Assembly (NCBI GenBank): GCA_027943245.1
Contig: JANDJZ010000905.1
Coordinates: forward strand, 1-12,679
DNA: 12,679 nt
Source of the DNA: Acanthamoeba sp. SK_2022b
Taxonomy: Eukaryota > Discosea > Longamoebia > Acanthamoebidae
Reading direction: 5' to 3'
Positions 7,224 to 12,679 of the stretch are shown piece by piece. Every line of letters begins with the position of its first letter. The first letter of the stretch is position 1. Under the pieces are notes generated by a model. That model had not been told where the DNA came from, did no database searches, and saw only the letters and a program-made list of their open reading frames with translations. A program made the translations under genes and the position numbers.

Positions 7224-7874
7224 ATGGACGTCCTGGTCGACAACGCCGACCTGATCCTCAAGGGGTTCTGGGAGACGTTGCAGCTGGTGCTGGTCTCGGG
7301 CGCGTACGCGCTCGTGCTGGGCACCCTCGTGGCGGTCGCCCGCGTCAGCCCGGTCTCGGTGCTGCGAGGAGCGGGCACGGTGTACGTGACGCTGTTCCGC
7401 AACACGCCGCTGCTGATCCTCATCATCATCGCCTACTACGGCATGCCGGACATCGGCATCAACCCCGGGTTCTTCCCGCTCATCACCATCGCGATGGGCA
7501 TCTACACCTCGACGTTCATCGCCGAGGCGCTGCGCTCGGGCATCAACGGCGTGCCCGTGGGCCAGGCCGAGGCCGCCCGGGCGGTCGGCATGCCGTTCGG
7601 CATGACGATGACGCAGGTCGTGCTCCCCCAGGCCGGACGCCTCGTCGTCCCGCCGGTCGCCAGCGTGCTCATCGCGCTGGTCAAGAACACCTCCCTGGCC
7701 GCCGCCTTCGGCATCGCCGAGGCGACGTTCCGGCTCAAGGGCCTGCTGAACGACCACGCCACCGACAAGTGGTGGATCTTCTTCGGCATCGCCCTGGGCT
7801 ACGTCGTGATCGTCGAGGTCATCTCGCTGATCGCCTACCTGATCGAGCGCCGTTGGAAGGTGGTCTCGCGATGA
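7224..7874 (+). CDS. gluC: Glutamate-type ABC transporter permease, first subunit
   Basis: This is a membrane subunit of the HisM/GlnP permease family, 216 residues long. A short cytoplasm-proximal N-terminus (DLILKGFWETLQLVL) starts the usual permease fold. Hydrophobic spans are at about 20-40, 53-72, 83-103, 140-160 and 186-207. The family loop VTLFRNTPLL (55-64) is present. The EAA loop that docks on the ATPase is VGQAEAARAVG...QVVLPQAG (112-138). The start has GAAAGGA at 7213-7219, four bases before the ATG. The stop overlaps the start of gluD (ATGA), indicating translational coupling. It forms a heterodimer channel with GluD (known for the family). It is shorter than GluD, as in other GluC/GluD pairs. 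Confidence 0.92.
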   Translation: MDVLVDNADLILKGFWETLQLVLVSGAYALVLGTLVAVARVSPVSVLRGAGTVYVTLFRNTPLLILIIIAYYGMPDIGINPGFFPLITIAMGIYTSTFIAEALRSGINGVPVGQAEAARAVGMPFGMTMTQVVLPQAGRLVVPPVASVLIALVKNTSLAAAFGIAEATFRLKGLLNDHATDKWWIFFGIALGYVVIVEVISLIAYLIERRWKVVSR

Positions 7875-8746
7875 CCAGCGTGCTGTTCGACGTCCCCGGG
7901 CCCAAGGCCCGCCGCCGTCACCGCATCATCGGTGTCATCACCGTCCTGGGTGTCGTCGCGATCCTGTCCGGCGCGGTCTGGAAGCTGTACAGCGAGGACC
8001 AGTTCACGGCCAACAACTGGGAGCCGTTCGTCACCCCGGTCTACCTCGACGTCATCCTCGACGGCCTGGTGGACACGTTGCTGGCGGCAGTGTTCGCCAT
8101 CGCCGGCGCCGTCGTCCTGGGCGTGATCCTGGGCGTGGGCAAGCTGTCGGACCACCGGATCATCCGCTGGCCCGCCTGGCTCGTCGTGGAGTTCTTCCGC
8201 GCCGTGCCGCTGCTGCTGCTCATCATCTTCATCTGGGCGCTGTCGGGGTACCCGCTGTACACGATCTGGCCGCTCGTCGCGGGTCTCGTGCTCTACAACG
8301 GCTCGGTGCTCGCGGAGATCTTCCGCGCCGGCATCAACGCCGTGCCGACCGGCCAGGTCGAGGCCGCGTACGCCATCGGACTGCGCAAGAGCGCGGTCAT
8401 GCGCATCGTGCAGCTCCCCCAGGCGATCCGGATCATGATCCCGTCGCTCATCAGCCAGTGCATCGTCGCGCTGAAGGACACGAGCCTGGGCTACGTGATC
8501 ACCGCGTCGGGCCTCACCGTGGCCGGACGCGAGATCTGGCGCACGTTCGGCAACTACCTGGCCACCGCGCTCGTGCTGGCCGCCGTCTACATCGTCCTGA
8601 ACCTGCTGCTCAGCTGGTTCGGCAACTGGGTCGAGGGGCGCATCAACCGCTCCCCCAAGTCCGCCGGCAACGCCGCCGGACGCACCACCATGGACCTGGA
8701 GAACCGGCGGGCCGACAACGGCACCACCGTCGGCGGCGCCGCCTAG
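7871..8746 (+). CDS. gluD: Glutamate-type ABC transporter permease, second subunit
   Basis: This is the second permease subunit, 291 residues long. A basic N-terminus (KARRRHR) precedes a first span (about 19-36). An extracytoplasmic segment (40-60) follows, then the permease core with the VVEFFRAVPLLLL signature (105-117) and spans at about 64-90, 108-124, 131-152, 190-212 and 228-252. The EAA loop is TGQVEAAYAIGLR...RIVQLPQA (160-185). The hydrophilic tail of about 40 residues (SPKSAGNAAG... to the end) is low-complexity. The frame is open further upstream to 7769, but the ATG at 7871 overlaps the gluC stop as ATGA and has GGAAGG about 11 bases upstream, so it is preferred. It is the last gene of the operon. 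A long hairpin follows the stop. Confidence 0.92.
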   Translation: MTSVLFDVPGPKARRRHRIIGVITVLGVVAILSGAVWKLYSEDQFTANNWEPFVTPVYLDVILDGLVDTLLAAVFAIAGAVVLGVILGVGKLSDHRIIRWPAWLVVEFFRAVPLLLLIIFIWALSGYPLYTIWPLVAGLVLYNGSVLAEIFRAGINAVPTGQVEAAYAIGLRKSAVMRIVQLPQAIRIMIPSLISQCIVALKDTSLGYVITASGLTVAGREIWRTFGNYLATALVLAAVYIVLNLLLSWFGNWVEGRINRSPKSAGNAAGRTTMDLENRRADNGTTVGGAA

Positions 8747-8754
8747 TCGCGGCA

Positions 8755-8806
8755 CGGACGCAGCAGGGCCCCGGCACCGCATGGTGCCGGGGCCCTCGTG
8801 CGTCCG
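8755..8806. terminator. Large bidirectional terminator between convergent gluD and the DUF4442 gene
   Basis: The inner stem is a perfect 14 bp (8765-8778 with 8783-8796) around the tetraloop GCAT. Outside it, after a 2x2 mismatch, another 8 bp pair (8755-8762 with 8799-8806). The hairpin fills almost the whole 62-bp gap between the two convergent stop codons, so it can end transcription from both sides. There is no T-tract on either side. Confidence 0.85.
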
Positions 8807-8808
8807 GG

Positions 8809-9267
8809 TCAGGACTTCGGGGTGACCCACAGGTGGATGGTTCCCTCGACGACGACGGTGCCGTCCTCGCGGGTGGCACGCACGGCCACCGGCACGTCGG
8901 GCGCCTGGGCCCAGTCGTCGGCCGTGGTGGTGGCGGTGCAGACGAGGTCGGTCGTGGACTTGGCCAGGTACCGCACGTCCATGCCCTTGGGCAGCCAGCG
9001 GTAGCCGTCCGGCACGGTCGCCTCGGCCAGCAGTCCCATGGCCGCCTCGAGGCCGTTGCAGACCGCGATCGCGTGGACGGTGCCGATGTGGTTGTGCACG
9101 GCCTTGCGCTTGGGCAGCACGAGCTCGGCGCGGTGCGGCTCGACGGAGCGGACGCGCATCTTGATCGTGCGGAAGTACGGCGCCTTGCGGCCGAAGAGCT
9201 TCGAGAACAGCCAGTCACCCCGGGGCAGCGCGGTGATGCGCCGGTACATGTCGTAGGTCGCGGTCAT
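8809..9267 (-). CDS. DUF4442 hotdog-fold protein (possible thioesterase)
   Basis: This is a 152-residue soluble protein of the DUF4442 family, a hotdog-fold group related to PaaI/YiiD-like acyl-CoA thioesterases. Family stretches are KAVHNHIGTVHAIAVCNGLEAAMGLL (split here as 55-66 and 67-80) and PKGMDVRYLAKSTTDL (93-108). The HNHIGTVH segment (58-65) sits where the catalytic or substrate-binding helix of hotdog proteins begins. No signal peptide or membrane segment is seen. The ATG at 9267 has no SD but lies exactly seven bases after TAACGT, so a leaderless transcript is likely. The BNR-repeat gene ends 36 bp upstream on the same strand. Activity and substrate are not shown by sequence. The family call is firm. 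Confidence 0.85.
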   Translation of the reverse strand: MTATYDMYRRITALPRGDWLFSKLFGRKAPYFRTIKMRVRSVEPHRAELVLPKRKAVHNHIGTVHAIAVCNGLEAAMGLLAEATVPDGYRWLPKGMDVRYLAKSTTDLVCTATTTADDWAQAPDVPVAVRATREDGTVVVEGTIHLWVTPKS

Positions 9268-9274
9268 GAGGTCT

Positions 9275-9292
9275 ACGTTACCCGCAGGTAAC
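9275..9292 (-). promoter_or_regulatory. Leaderless -10 of the DUF4442 gene, overlapped by a palindrome
   Basis: TAACGT (minus strand, 9275-9280) ends seven bases before the ATG. The palindrome GTTACC-CGCA-GGTAAC (9277-9292) has perfect 6-bp arms and covers four bases of this hexamer, as an autoregulated or repressed promoter would show. No -35 was found at the usual distance. Confidence 0.4.
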
Positions 9293-9303
9293 CCGCCGCG
9301 GGG

Positions 9304-10377
9304 TCAGACGGTCAGGGCCCGCACGCAGACGACTTCGGGCAGGTTCGACCGGATCTCGGTCCACGTCTCCCCCTCGTCCAGGCTGGCCCACACCGCGCCG
9401 TGCCGCGTGCCGACGTACACGCCGAGCGGGTCGGCGCCGTCGTGGCACAGCGCGTCGCGCAGCACGACCGTGTACGCCTCGTCGGGCAGCCCGTCGTGCA
9501 GCTCGTGCCAGGTGTCGCCGGCGTCCTGCGTGCGCCAGATGCTGGGCCGGGCACCCGGCGGGAAGCGCTCGACGTCGGCGCTGAGCGGGAAGACGTAGGC
9601 GGTGCCGGGACGGCGCGGGTGCGCGAGGACGGGAAACCCGAACTCGGCCGGCAGCGGCTCGCTGATGCGGGTCCACGTGCGCCCCGCGTCGTCGGTGCGG
9701 TACACGCCGCCGTGGTTCTGGGCGTACAGCCGGTCCGGGTCGCCGGCGTCGACCGCCACCTTGTGCACGCACTGGCCGTACTCGGGCGTCTCGCCGGGCA
9801 TGAACGGCACCGCGATGCCGTGGTTGCGCGGCTCCCAGGTCGCCCCGCCGTCCTCGCTGCGGTAGACCCCGCCGGTCGACATCGCGACCGTGACGACGTC
9901 CGGGTCGCTCGGGTGCGGCAGGATCGTGTGGATGGCCTGCCCGCCCGCGCCGGGCTGCCACTCGGAACGGTGCGGGTGGTCCCACAGGCTGCGGACCAGG
10001 TCGAACGTCTCGCCCCCGTCGCCCGAGCGGAACAGCGCCGAGGGCTGAGTGCCGACCCACACGACGTCCGGGTCGACCGGCGAGACCTGCACCTGCCAGA
10101 TGCGCTCGACGATGGCGCCGGAGCCGGGCGGGAAGCCGAACGGCCGCTTCGGCTCGAGCCAGGACCGGCCGAGGTCGTCCGAGCGCATCAGCCGCGGGCC
10201 GAATGGCCAGCTCGTGGTGCCGACGAACAGGCGCGGCGACGACCCGTGCAGACTGACGCCCACGGAGTAGACCTCCTCCATGGAGAAGGCGAGCGGGTCC
10301 CACTCCCAGCGCTCGCGGTCGTCGGACCGTCCCACGAACAGTCCCTTGCGCGTCCCGACCAGCACGACACCCGCCAT
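9304..10377 (-). CDS. Cytoplasmic BNR/Asp-box repeat beta-propeller protein (sialidase-like fold)
   Basis: This is a 357-residue protein built from Asp-box repeats: SDDLGRSW (66-73), SGDGGETF (118-125), SEDGGATW (174-181), TDDAGRTW (228-235), TQDAGDTW (283-290) and SLDEGETW (332-339), with a degenerate one near 18-25. That fits a six- or seven-bladed propeller like those in sialidases and sortilin-like proteins. It often receives the label 'exo-alpha-sialidase', but I see no signal peptide and no RIP motif, so glycosidase activity is doubtful. The frame is open upstream to a TTG at 10431. I chose the ATG at 10377 (MAGVVLVGTRKGLF) because AGGGCGGAG lies at 10382-10390 and the promoter at 10402-10431 would fall inside any longer version. 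It lies downstream of recX on the same strand. Function is unknown. Confidence 0.85.
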   Translation of the reverse strand: MAGVVLVGTRKGLFVGRSDDRERWEWDPLAFSMEEVYSVGVSLHGSSPRLFVGTTSWPFGPRLMRSDDLGRSWLEPKRPFGFPPGSGAIVERIWQVQVSPVDPDVVWVGTQPSALFRSGDGGETFDLVRSLWDHPHRSEWQPGAGGQAIHTILPHPSDPDVVTVAMSTGGVYRSEDGGATWEPRNHGIAVPFMPGETPEYGQCVHKVAVDAGDPDRLYAQNHGGVYRTDDAGRTWTRISEPLPAEFGFPVLAHPRRPGTAYVFPLSADVERFPPGARPSIWRTQDAGDTWHELHDGLPDEAYTVVLRDALCHDGADPLGVYVGTRHGAVWASLDEGETWTEIRSNLPEVVCVRALTV

Positions 10378-10401
10378 GGCACTCCGCCCTTCGTCACGAC
10401 G

Positions 10402-10431
10402 ACGGTAGGAGCGTCCGGACGCCAGCGTCAA
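10402..10431 (-). promoter_or_regulatory. Housekeeping-type promoter of the BNR-repeat gene with a palindromic spacer
   Basis: On the minus strand, -35 TTGACG (10426-10431) and -10 TACCGT (10402-10407) are separated by 18 bases, just after the recX stop. Transcription would start about 18 bases before the ATG at 10377. The spacer contains the 12-bp palindrome GCGTCCGGACGC (10411-10422), a possible operator, although short GC palindromes are frequent in this DNA. Confidence 0.6.
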
Positions 10432-10435
10432 CGGA

Positions 10436-10960
10436 TCACATCGACTCCAGCGGCTCCGGGTCGGAGCCGAGCTCCTCGCGGACGACGGCGAACGCGACCT
10501 GCGGCGAGTAGCCCTTGCGGGCGAGCATGCCGGTGAGCCGGCGCGTCTGGACCGTGCGGTCCAGGCCCTGCATGCTGCGCAGACGCTTCTGCACGAGCCG
10601 GTGCGCGGCCGCCACCTCCGCGTCGGCGTCGACCTGCTCGAGCGCCTCCTGGGCCAGCTCGTCGTCGATGCCCTTCTTGCGCAGCTCGCGGGCCAGCGCC
10701 GACCGGCCCAGGCCCTTCGAGCGCTGACGCGACTCCACCCACAGGCGGGCGAAGGCGGCGTCGTCGATGAGGCCGACTTCCTCGAACCGGTCGAGGAGGC
10801 GGGACGCGAGGTCGGCCGGGACGTTCTTCTTGGCCAGCAACTCGGCCAGCTCGGTCCGGCTGCGCGGCTGGTCGGTCAGCCGCTGCAGCAGGATCTGCCG
10901 GGCGAACGACTCGGCGTCCGCCTCCGGCAGGTCCTGCTGCGGGTCGTGCGGCGGCGACAT
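10436..10960 (-). CDS. recX: Regulatory protein RecX
   Basis: RecX binds RecA filaments and limits or tunes RecA activity. The 174-residue protein has the expected all-helical three-repeat layout: AESFARQILLQRLTDQPRSR (16-35), a central segment with FEEVGLIDDAAFARLWVESR (59-78) and GLGRSALARELRKKGID (83-99), and a C-terminal repeat with LARKGYSPQVAFAVVREEL (147-165). Length and motifs are normal for the family. Its ATG shares the A of the recA stop in a TGATG junction and has no SD of its own, so it is translated by coupling to recA. This places it under the recA damage promoters. The following gene has its own promoter. No terminator hairpin with a clear loop was seen after the stop. Confidence 0.93.
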   Translation of the reverse strand: MSPPHDPQQDLPEADAESFARQILLQRLTDQPRSRTELAELLAKKNVPADLASRLLDRFEEVGLIDDAAFARLWVESRQRSKGLGRSALARELRKKGIDDELAQEALEQVDADAEVAAAHRLVQKRLRSMQGLDRTVQTRRLTGMLARKGYSPQVAFAVVREELGSDPEPLESM

Positions 10961-11383
10961 CAGAACGCGGTGGCGTCGTCCGTCTCGGCCAGCCCGGCGG
11001 CGACGTCGTCGGCCGGGTCGGCCACGCTGGCGCCGACTCCCAGGTGCTCCTTGATGCGCTTCTCCAGCTCCTCGGCGAGGTCCGGGTTGTCGCGCAGGAA
11101 GTTGCGCGAGTTCTCCTTGCCCTGGCCGAGCTGGTCGCCGTCGTAGGTGTACCAGGCGCCGGCCTTGCGGACGATGCCCGTCTCGACGCCCAGGTCGATC
11201 AGGCTCCCCTCGCGGCTGATGCCCTGGCCGTACATGATGTCGAACTCGGCGATCTTGAACGGCGGGGCGAGCTTGTTCTTGACGATCTTGACCTTGGTGC
11301 GGTTGCCGACCATGTCGGTGCCGTCCTTGAGCGTCTCGATGCGGCGCACGTCGAGCCGGACCGAGGCGTAGAACTTCAGCGCC

Positions 11384-11418
<35 letters not shown>

Positions 11419-11625
11419 GACGCCGATCTTCTCGCGCAGCTGGTTGATGAAGATCGCCGTGGTGCCCGAGCCGTTGATCGCGCCGGTCATCTTGCGCAGC
11501 GCCTGGCTCATGAGCCGGGCCTGGAGGCCGACGTGGCTGTCGCCCATCTCGCCGTCGATCTCGGCGCGGGGCACGAGCGCGGCGACCGAGTCGATGACGA
11601 TGATGTCGAGCGCGCCGGAGCGGAT

Positions 11626-11659
<34 letters not shown>

Positions 11660-12054
11660 CTGTCGGGCTGGGAGACCAGCAGCGCGTCGGTGTCGACACC
11701 CAGCTTGCGGGCGTACTCCGGGTCGAGCGCGTGCTCGGCGTCGATGAAGGCGGCCACGCCGCCGGCCTTCTGCGCGTTGGCCACCGCGTGCAGCGCGACC
11801 GTCGTCTTGCCCGAGGACTCCGGGCCGTAGATCTCGACGATGCGGCCGCGGGGCAGGCCGCCGATGCCGAGCGCCACGTCCAGCGAGGTGGCGCCGGTGG
11901 GGATGATCTCGATCGGCGCGCGGGCCTGGTCGCCCAGGCGCATGACGGCGCCCTTGCCGTAGGAGCGGTCGATCTGCGCGATCGCGTTGTCGAGCGCCTT
12001 GCCCTTGTCCGCGTCGGGCTTGACGGCGGACCGGGAGGAGGTCTTGGGAGGCAT
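10960..12054 (-). CDS. recA: Recombinase RecA
   Basis: RecA forms ATP-dependent filaments on single-stranded DNA, drives strand exchange and triggers LexA self-cleavage. The 364 residues include Walker [10 protein letters not shown] (77-85), the catalytic glutamate region DAEHALDP with E107, Walker B IIVID ending at D155, loop L1 around [12 protein letters not shown] (165-176) and loop L2 [20 protein letters not shown] (215-234, split by the usual GG). The C-terminal tail is acidic ([20 protein letters not shown]). No intein is present, unlike RecA of Mycobacterium tuberculosis. The ATG at 12054 has a modest SD (GGAA, eight bases upstream). The stop overlaps recX. The 190-bp upstream region holds an SOS box and a RecA-NDp promoter. 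Confidence 0.98.
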
Positions 12055-12111
12055 GGGGGCTGTTCCGTTCTGCGAGGGGCACCGAGGCGCCGAGGTGGCC
12101 AGGCGTCTTCA

Positions 12112-12134
12112 ACGGTAGGAGGACCCACTGACAA
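12112..12134 (-). promoter_or_regulatory. RecA-NDp / PafBC-dependent promoter of recA
   Basis: On the minus strand the sequence reads TTGTCAGTG (12126-12134), eight bases, then TACCGT (12112-12117). This matches the published RecA-NDp pattern TTGTCRGTG-N8-TANNNT, used for LexA-independent damage induction and bound by PafBC in mycobacteria. The predicted start site near 12105 leaves about 50 bases of leader before the recA ATG. Confidence 0.85.
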
Positions 12135-12194
12135 CCTGGGCCTCGTCGACCCGTCTGTGGAAGGACGTCCTCCCGACGTCAACCTGTGGACCTC

Positions 12195-12216
12195 ACTCTA
12201 CGCGAACACGTGTTCG
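12195..12216 (-). promoter_or_regulatory. LexA-type SOS box with adjacent -10, upstream of recA
   Basis: The perfect 14-bp palindrome CGAAC-ACGT-GTTCG (12203-12216) matches the actinobacterial LexA operator (CGAAC-N4-GTTCG). Just downstream in the recA direction is TAGAGT (12195-12200), a TANNNT -10, so bound LexA would block this promoter. The box is about 150 bp before the recA ATG. No clear -35 was recognised. Confidence 0.85.
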
Positions 12217-12218
12217 AC

Positions 12219-12235
12219 CGGCGTGCGACACGCCG
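12219..12235 (-). terminator. Hairpin between DUF3046 and the recA SOS box (weak terminator candidate)
   Basis: CGGCGTG (12219-12225) and CACGCCG (12229-12235) pair perfectly around three bases, nine bases after the DUF3046 stop codon. It could partly separate the clgR-DUF3046 transcript from recA. There is no T-tract, and it lies next to the LexA box. Confidence 0.4.
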
Positions 12236-12243
12236 AGCGGGTC

Positions 12244-12438
12244 TCAGCGCTCGGACGCGGGCAGGTGCAGGTTCGCGTGCACGGCGCGCCAGACGACCTT
12301 GGGATCGGTGCCGGCGTCGAGCGCCTCGATCGGGGTGCGGCTGCCGAGCTCGCCCAGGGACTGGGTCGAGGCCCACACGTGGGCGTACGACTCCCCCAGG
12401 TGGAGCTCCAGGCGCTCCCACAGCTCGCTGTGTCGCAT
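12244..12438 (-). CDS. DUF3046 family small protein
   Basis: This is a 64-residue soluble protein of the actinobacterial DUF3046 family, recognised by [19 protein letters not shown], the SLGELGSRTP segment (27-36) and the ending DPKVVWRAVHANLHLPASER (45-64). It has no signal peptide or cysteine. The family is of unknown function and is typically encoded just before recA, as here. Its ATG shares the A of the preceding regulator's stop (TGATG) and has no SD, so translation is coupled. A hairpin follows its stop. Confidence 0.88.
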   Translation of the reverse strand: MRHSELWERLELHLGESYAHVWASTQSLGELGSRTPIEALDAGTDPKVVWRAVHANLHLPASER

Positions 12439-12679
12439 CAGGCGGCGGACATCGAGACATCCGGGGCGATGGACGACACGCTGGCCAGCTCGGTGGCCTC
12501 CTCGACCTCGAGCAGCGCGCTGACGTCGATCAACACCTTCGACAGCGGGACGTCGAGCGCCCCGGCGAGCGCGGCGAGCAGCTCGGAGCTGGGCTCCTTG
12601 TGACCGCGCTCGATCTCGGAGATGTAGCCGAGGCTGACCCGGGCCTTCGCCGAGACGTCGCGCAGGGTCAGGCCCTGGG
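12438..12679 (-). CDS. clgR: ClgR-like Xre-family transcriptional regulator (5' end missing)
   Basis: Only the last 79 residues are inside the window. They begin in helix 1-2 of an Xre-type helix-turn-helix ([20 protein letters not shown]), continue through the recognition-helix end ([20 protein letters not shown]) and LDVPLSKVL, and end with an acidic helix and the tail DVSMSAA. This matches ClgR, the activator of clp protease genes in Streptomyces, corynebacteria and mycobacteria, which is usually encoded shortly upstream of recA. The terminal Ala-Ala fits reports that ClgR is itself degraded by ClpP-dependent protease through its C-terminus. The stop overlaps the DUF3046 start. About 15-30 residues and the promoter are beyond the right edge. 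A different Xre regulator is the main alternative. Confidence 0.85.
   Translation of the reverse strand, partial: QGLTLRDVSAKARVSLGYISEIERGHKEPSSELLAALAGALDVPLSKVLIDVSALLEVEEATELASVSSIAPDVSMSAA

Noticed and set aside
7769..7870. Upstream start extending gluD into gluC
   Set aside because: The ATGA overlap at 7871 is the usual coupled start, and the extra residues read as antisense-like low complexity.
10378..10431. TTG start extending the BNR protein by 18 residues
   Set aside because: It overlaps the -35 and -10. The ATG at 10377 has a good SD and begins the first propeller strand.
10960..12054. Intein in RecA, as in Mycobacterium tuberculosis
   Set aside because: The protein is continuous at normal length (364 residues) with no inserted splicing domain.
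11044..12603. Plus-strand open frame of 519 codons
   Set aside because: It is antisense to recA, the recA promoter region, DUF3046 and the clgR-like gene, and has low-complexity composition.
1..12679. CRISPR arrays, tRNA/rRNA genes, insertion sequences, prophage or toxin-antitoxin genes
   Set aside because: No direct-repeat arrays, cloverleaf-like sequences, transposase or phage motifs were found when reading both strands.

Overview
The window is 12.7 kb of very GC-rich DNA from an actinobacterial chromosome. Three things support this: GC-biased codons throughout, the order clgR-like regulator / DUF3046 / recA / recX, and a gluABCD-type glutamate importer beside recX and near miaB. From memory, that arrangement resembles Corynebacterium and mycobacteria. 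The accessory genes (DUF305, LVIVD repeats, BNR repeats, DUF4442) make a Nocardioidaceae-like organism plausible, but the genus cannot be fixed from this sequence. Genes are packed tightly: the largest gap is about 190 bp, just upstream of recA. I saw no rRNA, tRNA, CRISPR array, insertion sequence or phage remnant.

Layout. (1) 1-1433, minus: a thiamine-pyrophosphate oxidase/decarboxylase of the PoxB/YdaP type, cut by the left edge. (2) 1506-2978, minus: miaB, a tRNA methylthiotransferase. (3) 3033-3716, minus, and 3843-5396, plus: a divergent pair of exported proteins. One is a DUF305 lipoprotein and the other a secreted LVIVD-repeat beta-propeller; a strong hairpin terminator ends the second. 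(4) 5514-8746, plus: gluA-gluB-gluC-gluD (ATPase, binding lipoprotein, two permeases), led by a probable leaderless promoter and ended by a large hairpin shared with the convergent gene. (5) 8809-9267 and 9304-10377, minus: a DUF4442 hotdog-fold protein and a cytoplasmic six-Asp-box BNR-repeat protein, each with its own candidate promoter. (6) 10436-12679, minus: the DNA-damage block clgR-like (cut by the right edge), DUF3046, recA and recX. The clgR/DUF3046 and recA/recX junctions both use a TGATG stop-start overlap.

How the parts work together. recA and recX form a coupled recombinase and RecA-modulator unit. Upstream of recA are a perfect LexA-type palindrome and, separately, an exact match to the RecA-NDp (PafBC-dependent) promoter pattern, so both branches of the actinobacterial DNA-damage response probably act on it. 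gluABCD is a complete type I amino-acid importer, probably for glutamate. The DUF305/LVIVD pair is the least understood part. Both proteins are predicted to be outside the membrane and both carry conspicuous histidine motifs that could bind metal. Most very long open frames on the opposite strands are composition shadows.
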